The notes below the pieces were generated by a model. The model was not told where the DNA came from, ran no database searches, and saw only the letters and a program-made list of their open reading frames with translations. Of a stretch of 64,000 nucleotides of DNA, positions 45,015 to 54,734 are shown piece by piece. Source of the DNA: Paraliobacillus sp044383835 (lineage in GTDB: Bacteria > Bacillota > Bacilli > Bacillales > Amphibacillaceae); NCBI RefSeq assembly GCF_044383835.1, contig NZ_JBISEP010000011.1, positions 19,139-83,138 of the forward strand. Direction: 5' to 3'. Position 1 is the first letter of the stretch, and every line of letters starts with the position of its first letter. A program made the position numbers and the translations under genes.

Positions 45015-46437
45015 GATGTTCACCTCGATATTGTTCTGCGAATGCAAGAAGTGCTTTCTCAAAACATCCAATTGGCGGGTGTACAATACCTGCACCTACT
45101 TGTCCAACACCTGCTTCTTTATGTGCCATACCTGTATTAATAACAGGTAGAACATTCGTATCAATCACCTTTCTGATGTCAATACCATACGCTCCGCCAC
45201 GGAAGTTCAATGTAGGAATAGAATAGTTTGTGTTCTCACCAACTGTAATATCATACATTTGTTCACTGTATGCAATAGCATCTTCTACTTGACCACCAAC
45301 AAATTGCACAATAGCTGGTGAACCGCCCATAGCAAAACCACCAATACCCATTGTTTCCGTAATTGTACTGTCTCCTAAATCTGGTGCGGCATCATTTTCT
45401 GTGTACCCAGGAAAAAATAATCCTTTAACGAAATTGGCTGGTGCAGTAAACCACATTTTTTCACCAAGACCACTTACACGTATTCCAAAATCAACGCCAT
45501 TTCGACTCATTGTTGTAACCACTGTTGAATAAGGAATGCCATGGGCTGCATCTAAAGCAGATTTGCAAGCTGGCATGGACAAGTTAAGGAAATAATGTTC
45601 ATTTTCTTTAATGAAACGAATTACTTCTCGCAAGTCCTCTTGAGCCACATTTGTCTGTAAAAAGTAATCAATAATCTCTCGATAAAAAAGACTAGTTGAA
45701 GCTTTATTTCGATTATGGCACTCATCACCCATGTGTAATGCTTGTGAAGTGATTGATTTTAGATCGATTCCATCAGCTAATGCAAGTGCATTTTTCAATG
45801 CTGGTGCAAATATCGTTTCAATCCATTTTAATCGATCTAATACTTCTTTTGAGTTTGCACCAAAGCGAAGTACTTTACCTAATCCTTCATTCACCGTACA
45901 ATATGCTCGATTTCCATGTACTCGATTTTCAATAACATGTACAGGCATAGAAGGAGATATAATACCAGCCATTGGTCCAACAGCAGCATGTTCATTTGCA
46001 GGTGCAAATTCTATTTCACCAGATGATGCTAGCTTATCTGCTTCAGCTTCATCATTTGCTAATCCTTCATATATTAAAGCACCAATAATAGCACCTTTTG
46101 CAGGTCCACACATACGATCCCAAGTGATTGGTGGTCCAGAATGAAGGATTTTTTTGGAGTGCATGTTAGGAATAACATTTACTGCTTGATCAATGTCAAC
46201 TAAAAATGGGTGTGCATCTTTCATACGTTTAATAGCTTCTTGGTTTGCTTTCTCTACTTTTTCATTATCTTGTAGATCATCAAGCGCTTTAATTAATTGA
46301 ACATTTCCACTAGCAGGTGGTCTCCAATCTAATTGAACTGACTCTACATTTTGCAAATCCAAATCTTCTTTAAATTTCGATGTTCCTATATTTATAACTC
46401 TAAGTGGTTGATTAAAAATTTCTCCTATTTGACTCAT
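45007..46437 (-). CDS. DUF1116 protein, putative oxamate carbamoyltransferase subunit (YlbE/AllG-like)
   Basis: 476 residues. Family blocks: ILHSGPPITWDRMCGPAKGA, FAPANEHAAVGPMAGIISPS, LHMGDECHNRNKAS, GIGGFAMGGSPAIVQFVGG. In E. coli the DUF1116 protein YlbE (AllG) works with FdrA (AllF) and YlbF (AllH) as oxamate carbamoyltransferase. Here it lies between fdrA (no gap) and carbamate kinase (overlap), a strong sign of joint complex formation. GGAGGTTATG precedes the ATG. Confidence 0.87.
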   Translation of the reverse strand: MSQIGEIFNQPLRVINIGTSKFKEDLDLQNVESVQLDWRPPASGNVQLIKALDDLQDNEKVEKANQEAIKRMKDAHPFLVDIDQAVNVIPNMHSKKILHSGPPITWDRMCGPAKGAIIGALIYEGLANDEAEADKLASSGEIEFAPANEHAAVGPMAGIISPSMPVHVIENRVHGNRAYCTVNEGLGKVLRFGANSKEVLDRLKWIETIFAPALKNALALADGIDLKSITSQALHMGDECHNRNKASTSLFYREIIDYFLQTNVAQEDLREVIRFIKENEHYFLNLSMPACKSALDAAHGIPYSTVVTTMSRNGVDFGIRVSGLGEKMWFTAPANFVKGLFFPGYTENDAAPDLGDSTITETMGIGGFAMGGSPAIVQFVGGQVEDAIAYSEQMYDITVGENTNYSIPTLNFRGGAYGIDIRKVIDTNVLPVINTGMAHKEAGVGQVGAGIVHPPIGCFEKALLAFAEQYRGEHHE

Positions 46438-47991
46438 CTACATAACCTCCTTTTTCGCAATCATACACGCAAGCCTACTTGCCATTTCGTTTGAACTTGC
46501 AACGAAAATACCTGCATCTTTCAATTTTTCCGCTTGGCTTTGATATCCTTGCTTGTCTGTAAAGGTCCCGCAGATATATGCAATAACTGATAAGTGTCTA
46601 CCTGCATCTTTTGCTATCTTTATTGCCTCTTTAATAGTATCTATAGATTCTCCTACAGCGTCTTCATGCGAGCCATAACCTATCTCAAAATCTAGCAGTA
46701 GTACCGCTGTTTCTTGATCTTTCGCCTCCTGTAATATACGATCATTTCTTAATGAAGGCTCAATCATAGGATGTGGTTTTCCTTTTGTAAAATCATCATC
46801 ACCCATATCAAGTAAGCTATGTCCTTCACTAATGGAAATATCTGTAAGTTTTTCTTCTTCGTTTTTAGCTACATTACTTTTTACTTTTTCACCCATTGAA
46901 CGAATAATAGAGAGAGCTTCTGAAGTTAACGTTCCACCACAGAATAGTCCTCTAACATAACGTTGGTCTTTAGCTAATTTTCTTCTTTCATTGTTCACCC
47001 ATGAAATGCTTTCTTGATCTAACTTTGCGGTTACATCTGCCTCTGGATTTAGTACTTTAACTGACTGACGGGCAGTTTCAATTAATGTTGATGCAAAGAT
47101 TGCCCCTACTGATTCCACAGCTTCACGATCACCATCAAGAAAACCAACTACAACCGGTTTAGAAATATGTTTGATTTCTTTCAATATTTTATCTTGTACC
47201 ACTTTTGATGGTGGTTTTGAAATTAATGTAATTACTTTTGTTTTCTCATCTTCATCAAGGGCTTTTAAACCTTCTATCATCATGATACCGCCTATATCTT
47301 CATGCAAATCACGACCACCAGTCCCAATTGCTTGGGTAATACCATAGCCCATGCGATCAATTTGGACTGCCACTTCTTGTAATCCAGTACCTGATGCAGC
47401 GACTAAACCAATACCTCCTTGTTCAACTTTGTTTGCAAAGCATAGCCCAACATGGTTAATAATTGCAGTGCCGCAGTCTGGTCCCATCACAAACAATCCT
47501 TTTTCACGCCCAAGCTCTTTTAAGCTTTTTTCATCTTCAATGGATACATTGTCACTAAATAACATGACGTGTAGTCCATTTTTTAAAGCTTGACGTGCTT
47601 CTCTTGCAGCATATTCACCTGGCACAGAAATAATTGCCATATTCGCATCTGGAACAGCATTCAGAGCACCATTTAATGTTTTAACTGGGTCATTTCCATT
47701 TTTGGATTTTTTCTGTTTCTTTGCATTTAATGCTTCATCAATATATACAAAAGTTTCTTCTACTACATCATCTGACTTTGCTTTAACAGCAATAATTAAA
47801 TCATTTTCTGTAGCTTCCGCAGCTTCATCTGTCATAAGTCCAATATTTTCTAATAAATCTTTGTTCATCTGTGTTGCCATAGACACAACGGCTTCTTCTA
47901 CGCCTTCTTTATTTAAAAGCTTACCTGATAACGACATTAAGGTAACTGAATCATGATAAGCATTTTTCTCAATGATAACTTTCGATGCCAT
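46438..47991 (-). CDS. fdrA: FdrA family protein, putative oxamate carbamoyltransferase catalytic subunit (AllF-like)
   Basis: 517 residues related to succinyl-CoA synthetase alpha chains. Seen: CoA-binding-like N-terminal domain (ANMAIISVPGEYAAREARQAL), GLFVMGPDCGTAII, GLVAASGTGLQEVAVQIDRMG, TGGRDL, and C-terminal ligase-like domain with LLLDFEIGYGSHEDAVG and CGTFTDKQGY. FdrA transfers a carbamoyl group between oxalurate and phosphate, giving oxamate and carbamoyl phosphate, together with DUF1116 and DUF2877 proteins. GGAGGGGATTAAA precedes the ATG; one base after the DUF2877 stop. Confidence 0.9.
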   Translation of the reverse strand: MASKVIIEKNAYHDSVTLMSLSGKLLNKEGVEEAVVSMATQMNKDLLENIGLMTDEAAEATENDLIIAVKAKSDDVVEETFVYIDEALNAKKQKKSKNGNDPVKTLNGALNAVPDANMAIISVPGEYAAREARQALKNGLHVMLFSDNVSIEDEKSLKELGREKGLFVMGPDCGTAIINHVGLCFANKVEQGGIGLVAASGTGLQEVAVQIDRMGYGITQAIGTGGRDLHEDIGGIMMIEGLKALDEDEKTKVITLISKPPSKVVQDKILKEIKHISKPVVVGFLDGDREAVESVGAIFASTLIETARQSVKVLNPEADVTAKLDQESISWVNNERRKLAKDQRYVRGLFCGGTLTSEALSIIRSMGEKVKSNVAKNEEEKLTDISISEGHSLLDMGDDDFTKGKPHPMIEPSLRNDRILQEAKDQETAVLLLDFEIGYGSHEDAVGESIDTIKEAIKIAKDAGRHLSVIAYICGTFTDKQGYQSQAEKLKDAGIFVASSNEMASRLACMIAKKEVM

Positions 47992-47992
47992 T

Positions 47993-48898
47993 TTAATCCC
48001 CTCCTAATATATACCTATCTCTGAGCACTCGATAACCAGTAACAACACCAACTAACATGTCTGTCCCTGATGTAGAACCAATATTTAATACGATATCCAT
48101 ATCTTTTTCACTTACGTTGTCAGCTTTTATTACTATTTGGTTTAACCCCTCATTCGTCATCCCTTCTAAACAATGCTTTAACATATAGTAACTAACCAAC
48201 GTTGTTCTTCCTTTAATAAAGGTTAACCATGCTTGTTTTTCGTTTATATTTTTATTTATTGAATGTCCACCATAAGCATGTAAAACAGTCAATAAACCGG
48301 TGAGAAAGTCATCACCTGAAGGAGTTAAACCAATACCTAAGCCAATAAAGTGTTTTAATTGCTTACTATTATATGATTGTTTAAATAAAATCAAACGATC
48401 CAATAGTGCACGTTGATGCACCGTAAGTTTAATTTCTAAATCTTCTTCTCTTGGATTAAATACATGTTGATAAGCATGTAAAACGCCTGCTTTTTCTCCT
48501 TTTTTATCCAAAAAGATATCTATCTTATGAATTATTTTCTCTAATTTGTTTAAAGAGCAGGAGAGCTCTTTTATCTTGGCTCTCCTGCTTATTGCTTTTT
48601 CAAAATCAATCATGAGTTCTCCAATTAACAACCGATGATATCCTATTAAAAATACCTTTTTACTCTGTTTTATAGATAAACCCCATGATTTAAAATTTAC
48701 ATCATCTGTTGTTTTCATCATATCCGGTGACTGTATAATATTTTTTGATGCCACTGTAATGAATCGATCTGCTGTTTTATTGTGAATATTAATCACTCGA
48801 TCGTATACACTATGAACTTCCCCAACTATTTCCCCTTTTTTTATAGAGGATAAATAATGTTTTAATTCATGGTCAATTTGATCGACATATAAATACAT
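47993..48898 (-). CDS. DUF2877 protein, putative oxamate carbamoyltransferase subunit (YlbF/AllH-like)
   Basis: 301 residues. The family hallmark GLGIGLTPSGDDFLTGLL lies near residue 195, and IGSTSGTDMLVGVVTG near 275. DUF2877 proteins are found almost always beside fdrA; E. coli YlbF (AllH) is needed for oxamate carbamoyltransferase activity. Longer than the E. coli protein (about 270). AGAAGGGA precedes the ATG. Confidence 0.87.
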   Translation of the reverse strand: MYLYVDQIDHELKHYLSSIKKGEIVGEVHSVYDRVINIHNKTADRFITVASKNIIQSPDMMKTTDDVNFKSWGLSIKQSKKVFLIGYHRLLIGELMIDFEKAISRRAKIKELSCSLNKLEKIIHKIDIFLDKKGEKAGVLHAYQHVFNPREEDLEIKLTVHQRALLDRLILFKQSYNSKQLKHFIGLGIGLTPSGDDFLTGLLTVLHAYGGHSINKNINEKQAWLTFIKGRTTLVSYYMLKHCLEGMTNEGLNQIVIKADNVSEKDMDIVLNIGSTSGTDMLVGVVTGYRVLRDRYILGGD

Positions 48899-48911
48899 CT
48901 AAATCCCTTCT

Positions 48912-50447
48912 CTAACTATTGGGTAATTGATTTTTTTCATCTGGATGTTCATAGAAATGGAACACTAATAATCCAATTGCCATTGCAACATATCCTAATG
49001 CAGCATTAGCACCTGTACCCAGCCCTATCTCACCGGCATGTATAAACCCAAAGTAGGAAAGAGCCGCTGTGATCAAACTATACAGAGCTGCCACTTTAAA
49101 TTTCTTATCTATTAGATAAATAACTATCGTAATTAACATCATAGAAACCAATATATCTGAGGAGCCTAATGTACCCCAACCCTCATAATACACACCATTA
49201 TTCTGCAACACATTGAATCCAACTTCAGATGCACTCGTTCCTGCTGCTGTTAAAGCATTATCCACTTGCATGATAATATAGCTTGCTATGAAAGGCATTA
49301 GCCCTAATATCATCGCCGGCATGTGTTTTGGATCCGCCGTTGAATAAGCTTGCGTACCAATAGTCATAGCAATGTAAACTAAAATTGGTAGTAATGCTAC
49401 TAACGGCACAATAGACATAACAAGCGGTAACAAACCAACAAATGCAATTGCAATAATTCCAACACCTGTTGCTAATGAATAACCAACACGAGCTCCAGCT
49501 TTCTTCCAACCTGGATGTCCAATGTAGATAATTGTTGGGTAAACACTTCCTAATCCTGCACCGACTAAAGTTAATAATCCTGGCACAAGCAAGCTTAGTC
49601 TTGTTGGATATTTATCTCCACCTACTTCTGCACTTTCAATGTTATCTAAACTTTCTAAGAAATCATAAATTGCTAAAGGAATAGCTGCTGCTAAAAATGG
49701 TGATAAATAAGCAAATCCTTCAACTAAATGACCAATTGCTAGTGTTGGCAAAGAAATAGAAAATCCACTAGCTGCTTCTTTTACGGCAACAAAGTCCATA
49801 TATCCAGTAACCCAAGCAAGTGTCATACCAATAACAATTGCTAGTAAACCTGCTGGAATATTTCCCGGTAATTTTTTATGTGCAATCCAGCCACCTAATA
49901 CAATCACTAAGGTTAATAAACCAATATATGGCGTACTAAAGATTTCCCCCATTGGGTTCATTGCAATAAACGTTAATGCAATTCCTGCCAATGACCCTAA
50001 AAGTGCTGCTCGTGGAATATATTTTTGAATATATGGTCCTACTAGTGCTCCTAAGGTCATGACCACTCCCTGAACAAGATTCCATGCAATACCAGTTGAC
50101 CAAGCGATTACCCAATCTTGTGTTTGTGCATAGACAGGTAACATGACACCGAATGCTACAATGAAATAGTGTGGCACACTTAATCCGTAAGGTAGGGCAG
50201 TCATACTATCTTTACCAAGTTCAAGCGATTTCTTTCTTGCCTGTATAGCAAAGATAATTCCTCCTAAGCCAATTGCAACGGCTGTTCCTGGTACGATATT
50301 GCCATAAATAATATCTCCTGGCATATTAATTGCAGCCAATAAGCCAATAGCAGCTAAGAAGTTTGTTAAGACGTTACTAAATAAGCCAAAAAAACCATTA
50401 ACGTCACCTTTAACAAACCACGGTGTTCCTTGTGTCTTTGTCGTCAT
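48912..50447 (-). CDS. NCS2-like permease, copy 2 of the operon
   Basis: 511 residues, about twelve to fourteen membrane helices, related to xanthine/uracil permeases. Typical blocks: GDVNGFFGLFSNVLTNFLA, TALPYGLSVPHYF, IPRAALLGSLAGIALTFIAM, DNIESAEVGGDKYPT and IGHPGWKKAGARVGYS. It is a paralogue of the permease at 51126-52649; both share the IGH.GWK..GAR.GY signature. Substrate is unknown, likely a purine-derived or ureide compound judged from the neighbours. AAGGAGGAATTGAC precedes the ATG. Confidence 0.83.
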   Translation of the reverse strand: MTTKTQGTPWFVKGDVNGFFGLFSNVLTNFLAAIGLLAAINMPGDIIYGNIVPGTAVAIGLGGIIFAIQARKKSLELGKDSMTALPYGLSVPHYFIVAFGVMLPVYAQTQDWVIAWSTGIAWNLVQGVVMTLGALVGPYIQKYIPRAALLGSLAGIALTFIAMNPMGEIFSTPYIGLLTLVIVLGGWIAHKKLPGNIPAGLLAIVIGMTLAWVTGYMDFVAVKEAASGFSISLPTLAIGHLVEGFAYLSPFLAAAIPLAIYDFLESLDNIESAEVGGDKYPTRLSLLVPGLLTLVGAGLGSVYPTIIYIGHPGWKKAGARVGYSLATGVGIIAIAFVGLLPLVMSIVPLVALLPILVYIAMTIGTQAYSTADPKHMPAMILGLMPFIASYIIMQVDNALTAAGTSASEVGFNVLQNNGVYYEGWGTLGSSDILVSMMLITIVIYLIDKKFKVAALYSLITAALSYFGFIHAGEIGLGTGANAALGYVAMAIGLLVFHFYEHPDEKNQLPNS

Positions 50448-50459
50448 GTCAATTCCTCC

Positions 50460-51122
50460 TTATTGTAAAACCTCTAGTACATTAGTAGATGGAGTAGTCC
50501 ATCCAAAAATACCACCTTGTTGATTGATCATACGGATAGAATCTTCATGATCCTTTTCATCAAATGCGGCACAACAATCTTCTAACATTAAACATTCATA
50601 TCCACGATCATTCGCTTCACGAATCGTTGTTTGAACACAAACATGTGTAGTTACTCCTGCAACAATTAATGTTTCAATATCTTTATTATTTAAAATGATG
50701 TCTAAATCTGTTTGATAAAATGCACCTTTTCCAGGTTTATCAAGAACAACTTCTCCTTTTATTGGTTGTAATTCATCTACAATATCGTGACCATATTCAC
50801 CACGAACTAAAATCCTTCCCATTGGTCCTTGCTCACCAATATTTCCTCCACGTCTTTGTTTGCTTGGTGGTACATCTGAAAGATCTGGACGATGTCCTTC
50901 ACGTGTGTGAATAACCAGCATATCTTTCTCTCGTGCTGTTTCTAACATTTTTTTCACGTTTGGAATAATAGCATTTGTAGTGGACACATCGTTTCCTAAC
51001 TGCTCACCAAAACCACCAGGATATAAAAAATCTCGTTGCATATCAATGATTACCAATGCTGTTTTATTCAAATCAAATTCAAAATTATAAGGTTTTGCTT
51101 TTACCGAAAATTGTTTTTTCAT
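50460..51122 (-). CDS. isochorismatase-fold cysteine hydrolase (biuret/ureide amidohydrolase-like)
   Basis: 220 residues. Catalytic triad visible: Asp27 in LVIIDMQRDFL, Lys129 in VLDKPGKGAFY, Cys162 in GVTTHVCVQTTIREANDRG. The HTREGHRPDLSDVPPSK stretch and RILVRGEYGHDIV resemble biuret hydrolase/N-carbamoyl amidohydrolase relatives, which split C-N bonds of small ureides. Placement between two permeases and upstream of oxamate carbamoyltransferase genes suggests it processes the imported compound. Exact substrate unproven. GGAGGAGTAAAAA precedes the ATG. Confidence 0.85.
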   Translation of the reverse strand: MKKQFSVKAKPYNFEFDLNKTALVIIDMQRDFLYPGGFGEQLGNDVSTTNAIIPNVKKMLETAREKDMLVIHTREGHRPDLSDVPPSKQRRGGNIGEQGPMGRILVRGEYGHDIVDELQPIKGEVVLDKPGKGAFYQTDLDIILNNKDIETLIVAGVTTHVCVQTTIREANDRGYECLMLEDCCAAFDEKDHEDSIRMINQQGGIFGWTTPSTNVLEVLQ

Positions 51123-51125
51123 TTT

Positions 51126-52649
51126 TTACTCCTCCATTACTCTTTTTTTATTTTTAAAATAGATACTAAGTAAAATAAGACTAACTATCGTATAACTTAT
51201 TGCCATTTCATACCCTACACCAAATCCTACTGTTTCATAATGAATAACACCAAAGAATGATAGTATTATCCCTACTATTGCGACAATTGCTGCAAAATTA
51301 AACTTCTGATCAATAATAAATACTAAAATGCTAGACCAAATCAACCCTATAACGATCGCACCTGAACCTAAAGCAACTAAACCACTAAATTCTAAACCAG
51401 CTTCAGCAATAGCCTCATAACCTACTGTCGCCGCATCCGTTTCTGCAGCCGTTAAAGCGTTACCAATAATATTTCTTCCCCAATCAGCTAACCAAGGAAT
51501 TAGTGCTAAAATAACAGCTGGGGCATATTTAGCTTCTACTTGTTGAAAAGCTTGTGCACCAATAACTAAACCAACATAAATTAGAATTGGTAATATAGCT
51601 TCTAACGGTATAACAGTTAATAAAAAGGAGATAAGTCCTAGCCATGTAATCAATAAAATGGCAACTCCTGTTAACCATGTATAGCCAATTCTTGCTCCAG
51701 TCTCTTTCCACCCAGCATGTCCAATAAAAACAGCAGTAGGAAACGGACTGCCAAATAGACTGGCTAATATACTTGTCGATCCGTCAGCAACCATTGCAAC
51801 TGTCGTATGATAGGAATCTCCAGCCACTTCAGCACCTTCAATATTGTCAATGGTTTCGAACATGTTATAAATGCCTAGTGGTATAGCTGATATGATGAAT
51901 GGAGCAGCTTCAGAGAAACCATTTACAATCCTTTCAACTGAAAATGTAGGGAATGCTATTTGAATCTCACTTGCAGCAGTGATCATTGTTGATACGTCCA
52001 TATAGCCCGTTATCCATCCAATACCTGTTCCAATGATGATTGCTACTAAACCAACTGGCAATCTAAATGGAAACGTCACTTTACCAAACCAACCTAATAA
52101 AATAATTATTAATGAAACAAATCCAATATAAGACAAATCAAACGTTTCCATTGCAGGAGTCATCGCGATAAATGTGATTGACGCACCTGCAAGTGAACCT
52201 AGCATAGCCGCACGTGGCAAAGCCTTTCTTATTTTCGGTCCAATAACAGAGCCTAGTAACTCAATCATTCCTTCGATCATTCCCCACGCTAAACCAGCAA
52301 ACCAAGCAATGTACGGGTCTCCTGTCTCTCTAAAAACAGGTCCCATAATTAGGTAAACAATTAAAAACATGTGAGGGACACTTGTTCCTGAAGGTAATGC
52401 AGTAACAGTGTTTCTCTGTTCTTTTACTGCTAATCGATAAGCCATCCAGCTATAGATCATGCTACTAGCAAAAATAGATAAGCCAACAGCTGGTAAAATA
52501 GAGCCAAATGTAATATCAACGGGAATTCCTACACCTATTAACAATCCTGCCATTACAAGTAGATTCGTTAGGTTATTGGTGAACAATCCAAAAAAACCAT
52601 CAATATCTGATCTTTGCCATAACTTTATCTTTTTATTAAACGCTTTCAT
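51126..52649 (-). CDS. NCS2-like permease, copy 1, first gene of the FdrA operon
   Basis: 507 residues with twelve or more membrane helices. SDIDGFFGLFTNNLTNLLV, TALPSGTSVPHMF, LPRAAMLGSLAGASITFIAM, DNIEGAEVAGDSYHT and IGHAGWKETGARIGY parallel the second permease. Divergence between the two copies is considerable, so they probably differ in substrate or affinity. Very strong AAGGAGGGAGGAA site. The seven genes from here to 44061 have gaps of at most 13 bases or overlap, so one transcript is expected. Confidence 0.83.
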   Translation of the reverse strand: MKAFNKKIKLWQRSDIDGFFGLFTNNLTNLLVMAGLLIGVGIPVDITFGSILPAVGLSIFASSMIYSWMAYRLAVKEQRNTVTALPSGTSVPHMFLIVYLIMGPVFRETGDPYIAWFAGLAWGMIEGMIELLGSVIGPKIRKALPRAAMLGSLAGASITFIAMTPAMETFDLSYIGFVSLIIILLGWFGKVTFPFRLPVGLVAIIIGTGIGWITGYMDVSTMITAASEIQIAFPTFSVERIVNGFSEAAPFIISAIPLGIYNMFETIDNIEGAEVAGDSYHTTVAMVADGSTSILASLFGSPFPTAVFIGHAGWKETGARIGYTWLTGVAILLITWLGLISFLLTVIPLEAILPILIYVGLVIGAQAFQQVEAKYAPAVILALIPWLADWGRNIIGNALTAAETDAATVGYEAIAEAGLEFSGLVALGSGAIVIGLIWSSILVFIIDQKFNFAAIVAIVGIILSFFGVIHYETVGFGVGYEMAISYTIVSLILLSIYFKNKKRVMEE

Positions 52650-52930
52650 TTCCTCCCTCCTTGTATATGATATTATAAATATGGTCGGAGTTTATTTCTT
52701 CTCCTATCATTGCAATTTGATTATATCAAGTTAACAAACAACAAACATTGTTACTTATAAACAAAAAAAAATATCTTTTTTGTCACATTATGATGGTTTA
52801 AAAAACAATTGGTATTTGTGAATCACTTTTTTATCGCAAGTAAAAAAATAACCCGTTAGAAAACGGATTATTTTTCTTATCATAATAGAGTTTGATACCT
52901 TTCCACAAAAAACAGTGGTATAGTGCATAT
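52650..52930. other. intergenic region between pucR-type regulator and the FdrA operon
   Basis: About 280 bases. Left part of the minus-strand reading: terminator of the regulator gene (52841-52872). Right part: promoter region of the operon, A/T-rich, with GGAG...CTCC as a small inverted repeat near 52695. No clear -35/-10 pair could be assigned, which would fit activator dependence. Confidence 0.5.
52841..52872 (-). terminator. terminator of the PucR-type regulator gene
   Basis: AATAACCCGTT (52847-52857) pairs with AACGGATTATT (52862-52872) with one wobble; T7 on the minus strand. Confidence 0.8.
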
Positions 52931-54571
52931 TTAAATATATAAATATTGATATAATTTACATGCTACAGCTATTTCAGTAAAAGCATGACCATCATCTAAC
53001 GATAATCCTAGTTCTTTTAGTTTATTCACACGATAACGCAAGGAATTGTAATGAATATACATTTCATTTGCCGTTTGTTGAAGGTTTCCCTTATGTTTGA
53101 CTAAGTAAAAAAGTGTTCCTAATAAATCAATGTCACGTTGTTGGTCATATTCAATAACCACGCCAATCGTATCATTCACATATTCTTTTAGACTATCTTG
53201 ATTATCAACTAAATGAAATAGCTTATACAAGCCTAAATCTTTATAAAATTGTAGAAAAGAGCCTGATCGTTGTGTCGAATTATAGATGTGATGGACAAGC
53301 AAAGCACTTTCATAAGAAGCTTTTACTTGATTCACCTGATAGATAGGGTCAGAAATACTTATGCCTATTTCACCATAATCTTTAAGCGCAGAAATGATTT
53401 CACTTCCTGCTCTCCGTAATCTCTCAGTCAACCTTGTTTCAAATGCCAAACTTATAAAGCACAATAGCTCATCATTGTAATAAATCACTTTACAATTTTG
53501 AATTGGCACCCCAAAAATACTAGATATAATTCTAGGTATCCATTCTGAATCTAAAATTTTGTAATAGGTAGAAAGACGTCTACTACTGTCTTTAATATTT
53601 GATTTTATAAGCATAATGACATTCGGAAAATTAAAGCTCCACCGAAAAACTTTTGCTTTCTCTATAATTTCTGCTTGAGATTGATACCGATCGTTCATTA
53701 TGTCACGAACAAAGCTATCTAAATAGTTCCTTTCTTTTTCTATTATCGTTTGCTCTGTTTGTAGTAAAAATGCTAACAAGATAATTGCTTGTTCAATAAT
53801 AATTTCTATGCGCTTCGTTGTCTCTTTTTTCTCTTCAAATAAAACAACTAAATAACCCAAATGCTTTCTACCTGCCGAAATAGACTGAATAAACATTTGA
53901 TTTGTTTGGTATATCTTTTCATCGATTTTCAAGATATCGCTTGTTCTTTCTTCTACATGAAAAGCATCTATCACACGATAAAATCTCTCTTTGTTAATAT
54001 TAATTGAATCGTGGTTTAGTGTCATAGAAGAAGCAACAACATTTAAACTATTATCAAAAATAACAATAGATCCTCCAGTTATTTCTGATACATATGCAAC
54101 AAATCTTTCCATGTTTGCACCTTGTAAAAGTAATGTATGTAACTGGTGTGAAATGTCCTCTCGAAATTCAAGCATATTTGTTTTCATACCAAGTAAAGTC
54201 GTTAAAATTTGGTTGGTTAGCGTTGATAAATTTGCATTCTCAGGCAATTTAATGATTGGAAGTTGAAGATCATCAGCTTGTTCTATCATATATTCTGGTA
54301 CTTCTTTAATATAACGTCCTAGTTTAATTGCTACACCGGCTAAACCTTGTTTTGCTAGTTTAGGGATAAAAGACCTCATGGCTTGCTCATCATTTACTAT
54401 TGGATATAATGTTGTGAATAATAAACCACCACGATCAATATACGGAAATATATCAGGAACTTCCATAACATAGACGTTTTGGATTTTTCGATTCATTCCT
54501 TTATAGCCAGCTATCATTTCTAAATCGGAAAATGCTTCCATATTAAGTACACTCTCAATTGATATAGACAT
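52931..54571 (-). CDS. PucR family transcriptional regulator
   Basis: 546 residues. N-terminal PucR domain (about 1-125: GYKGMNRKIQNVYVMEVPD, LLFTTLYPI), a central GGDEF-like/GAF-like region, and the C-terminal PucR HTH (LVKHKGNLQQTANEMYIHYNSLRYRVNKLK, about 485-520). B. subtilis PucR is a purine-catabolism activator responding to allantoin-type effectors. Sits upstream of, and in the same direction as, the FdrA operon, and is its likely activator. AAGGGAGAAAAAA precedes the ATG. Confidence 0.9.
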   Translation of the reverse strand: MSISIESVLNMEAFSDLEMIAGYKGMNRKIQNVYVMEVPDIFPYIDRGGLLFTTLYPIVNDEQAMRSFIPKLAKQGLAGVAIKLGRYIKEVPEYMIEQADDLQLPIIKLPENANLSTLTNQILTTLLGMKTNMLEFREDISHQLHTLLLQGANMERFVAYVSEITGGSIVIFDNSLNVVASSMTLNHDSININKERFYRVIDAFHVEERTSDILKIDEKIYQTNQMFIQSISAGRKHLGYLVVLFEEKKETTKRIEIIIEQAIILLAFLLQTEQTIIEKERNYLDSFVRDIMNDRYQSQAEIIEKAKVFRWSFNFPNVIMLIKSNIKDSSRRLSTYYKILDSEWIPRIISSIFGVPIQNCKVIYYNDELLCFISLAFETRLTERLRRAGSEIISALKDYGEIGISISDPIYQVNQVKASYESALLVHHIYNSTQRSGSFLQFYKDLGLYKLFHLVDNQDSLKEYVNDTIGVVIEYDQQRDIDLLGTLFYLVKHKGNLQQTANEMYIHYNSLRYRVNKLKELGLSLDDGHAFTEIAVACKLYQYLYI

Positions 54572-54734
54572 TTTTTTCTCCCTTTTTTATACTTATCTTC
54601 ATTATTTTCTTTCAATCACTTTCGTTTTCTGTAACCTTTGGCATCGTTACATTATATTATTCAATATATACTTGTTATTTAATATTTTCTAATGTAGCAT
54701 ATACTATTAGTAAAGAGAAAGAGGAGATATAGAG

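Noticed and set aside
45731..46144. Open frame of 137 codons opposite the DUF1116 gene
   Set aside because: Antisense to a conserved operon gene without ribosome site.
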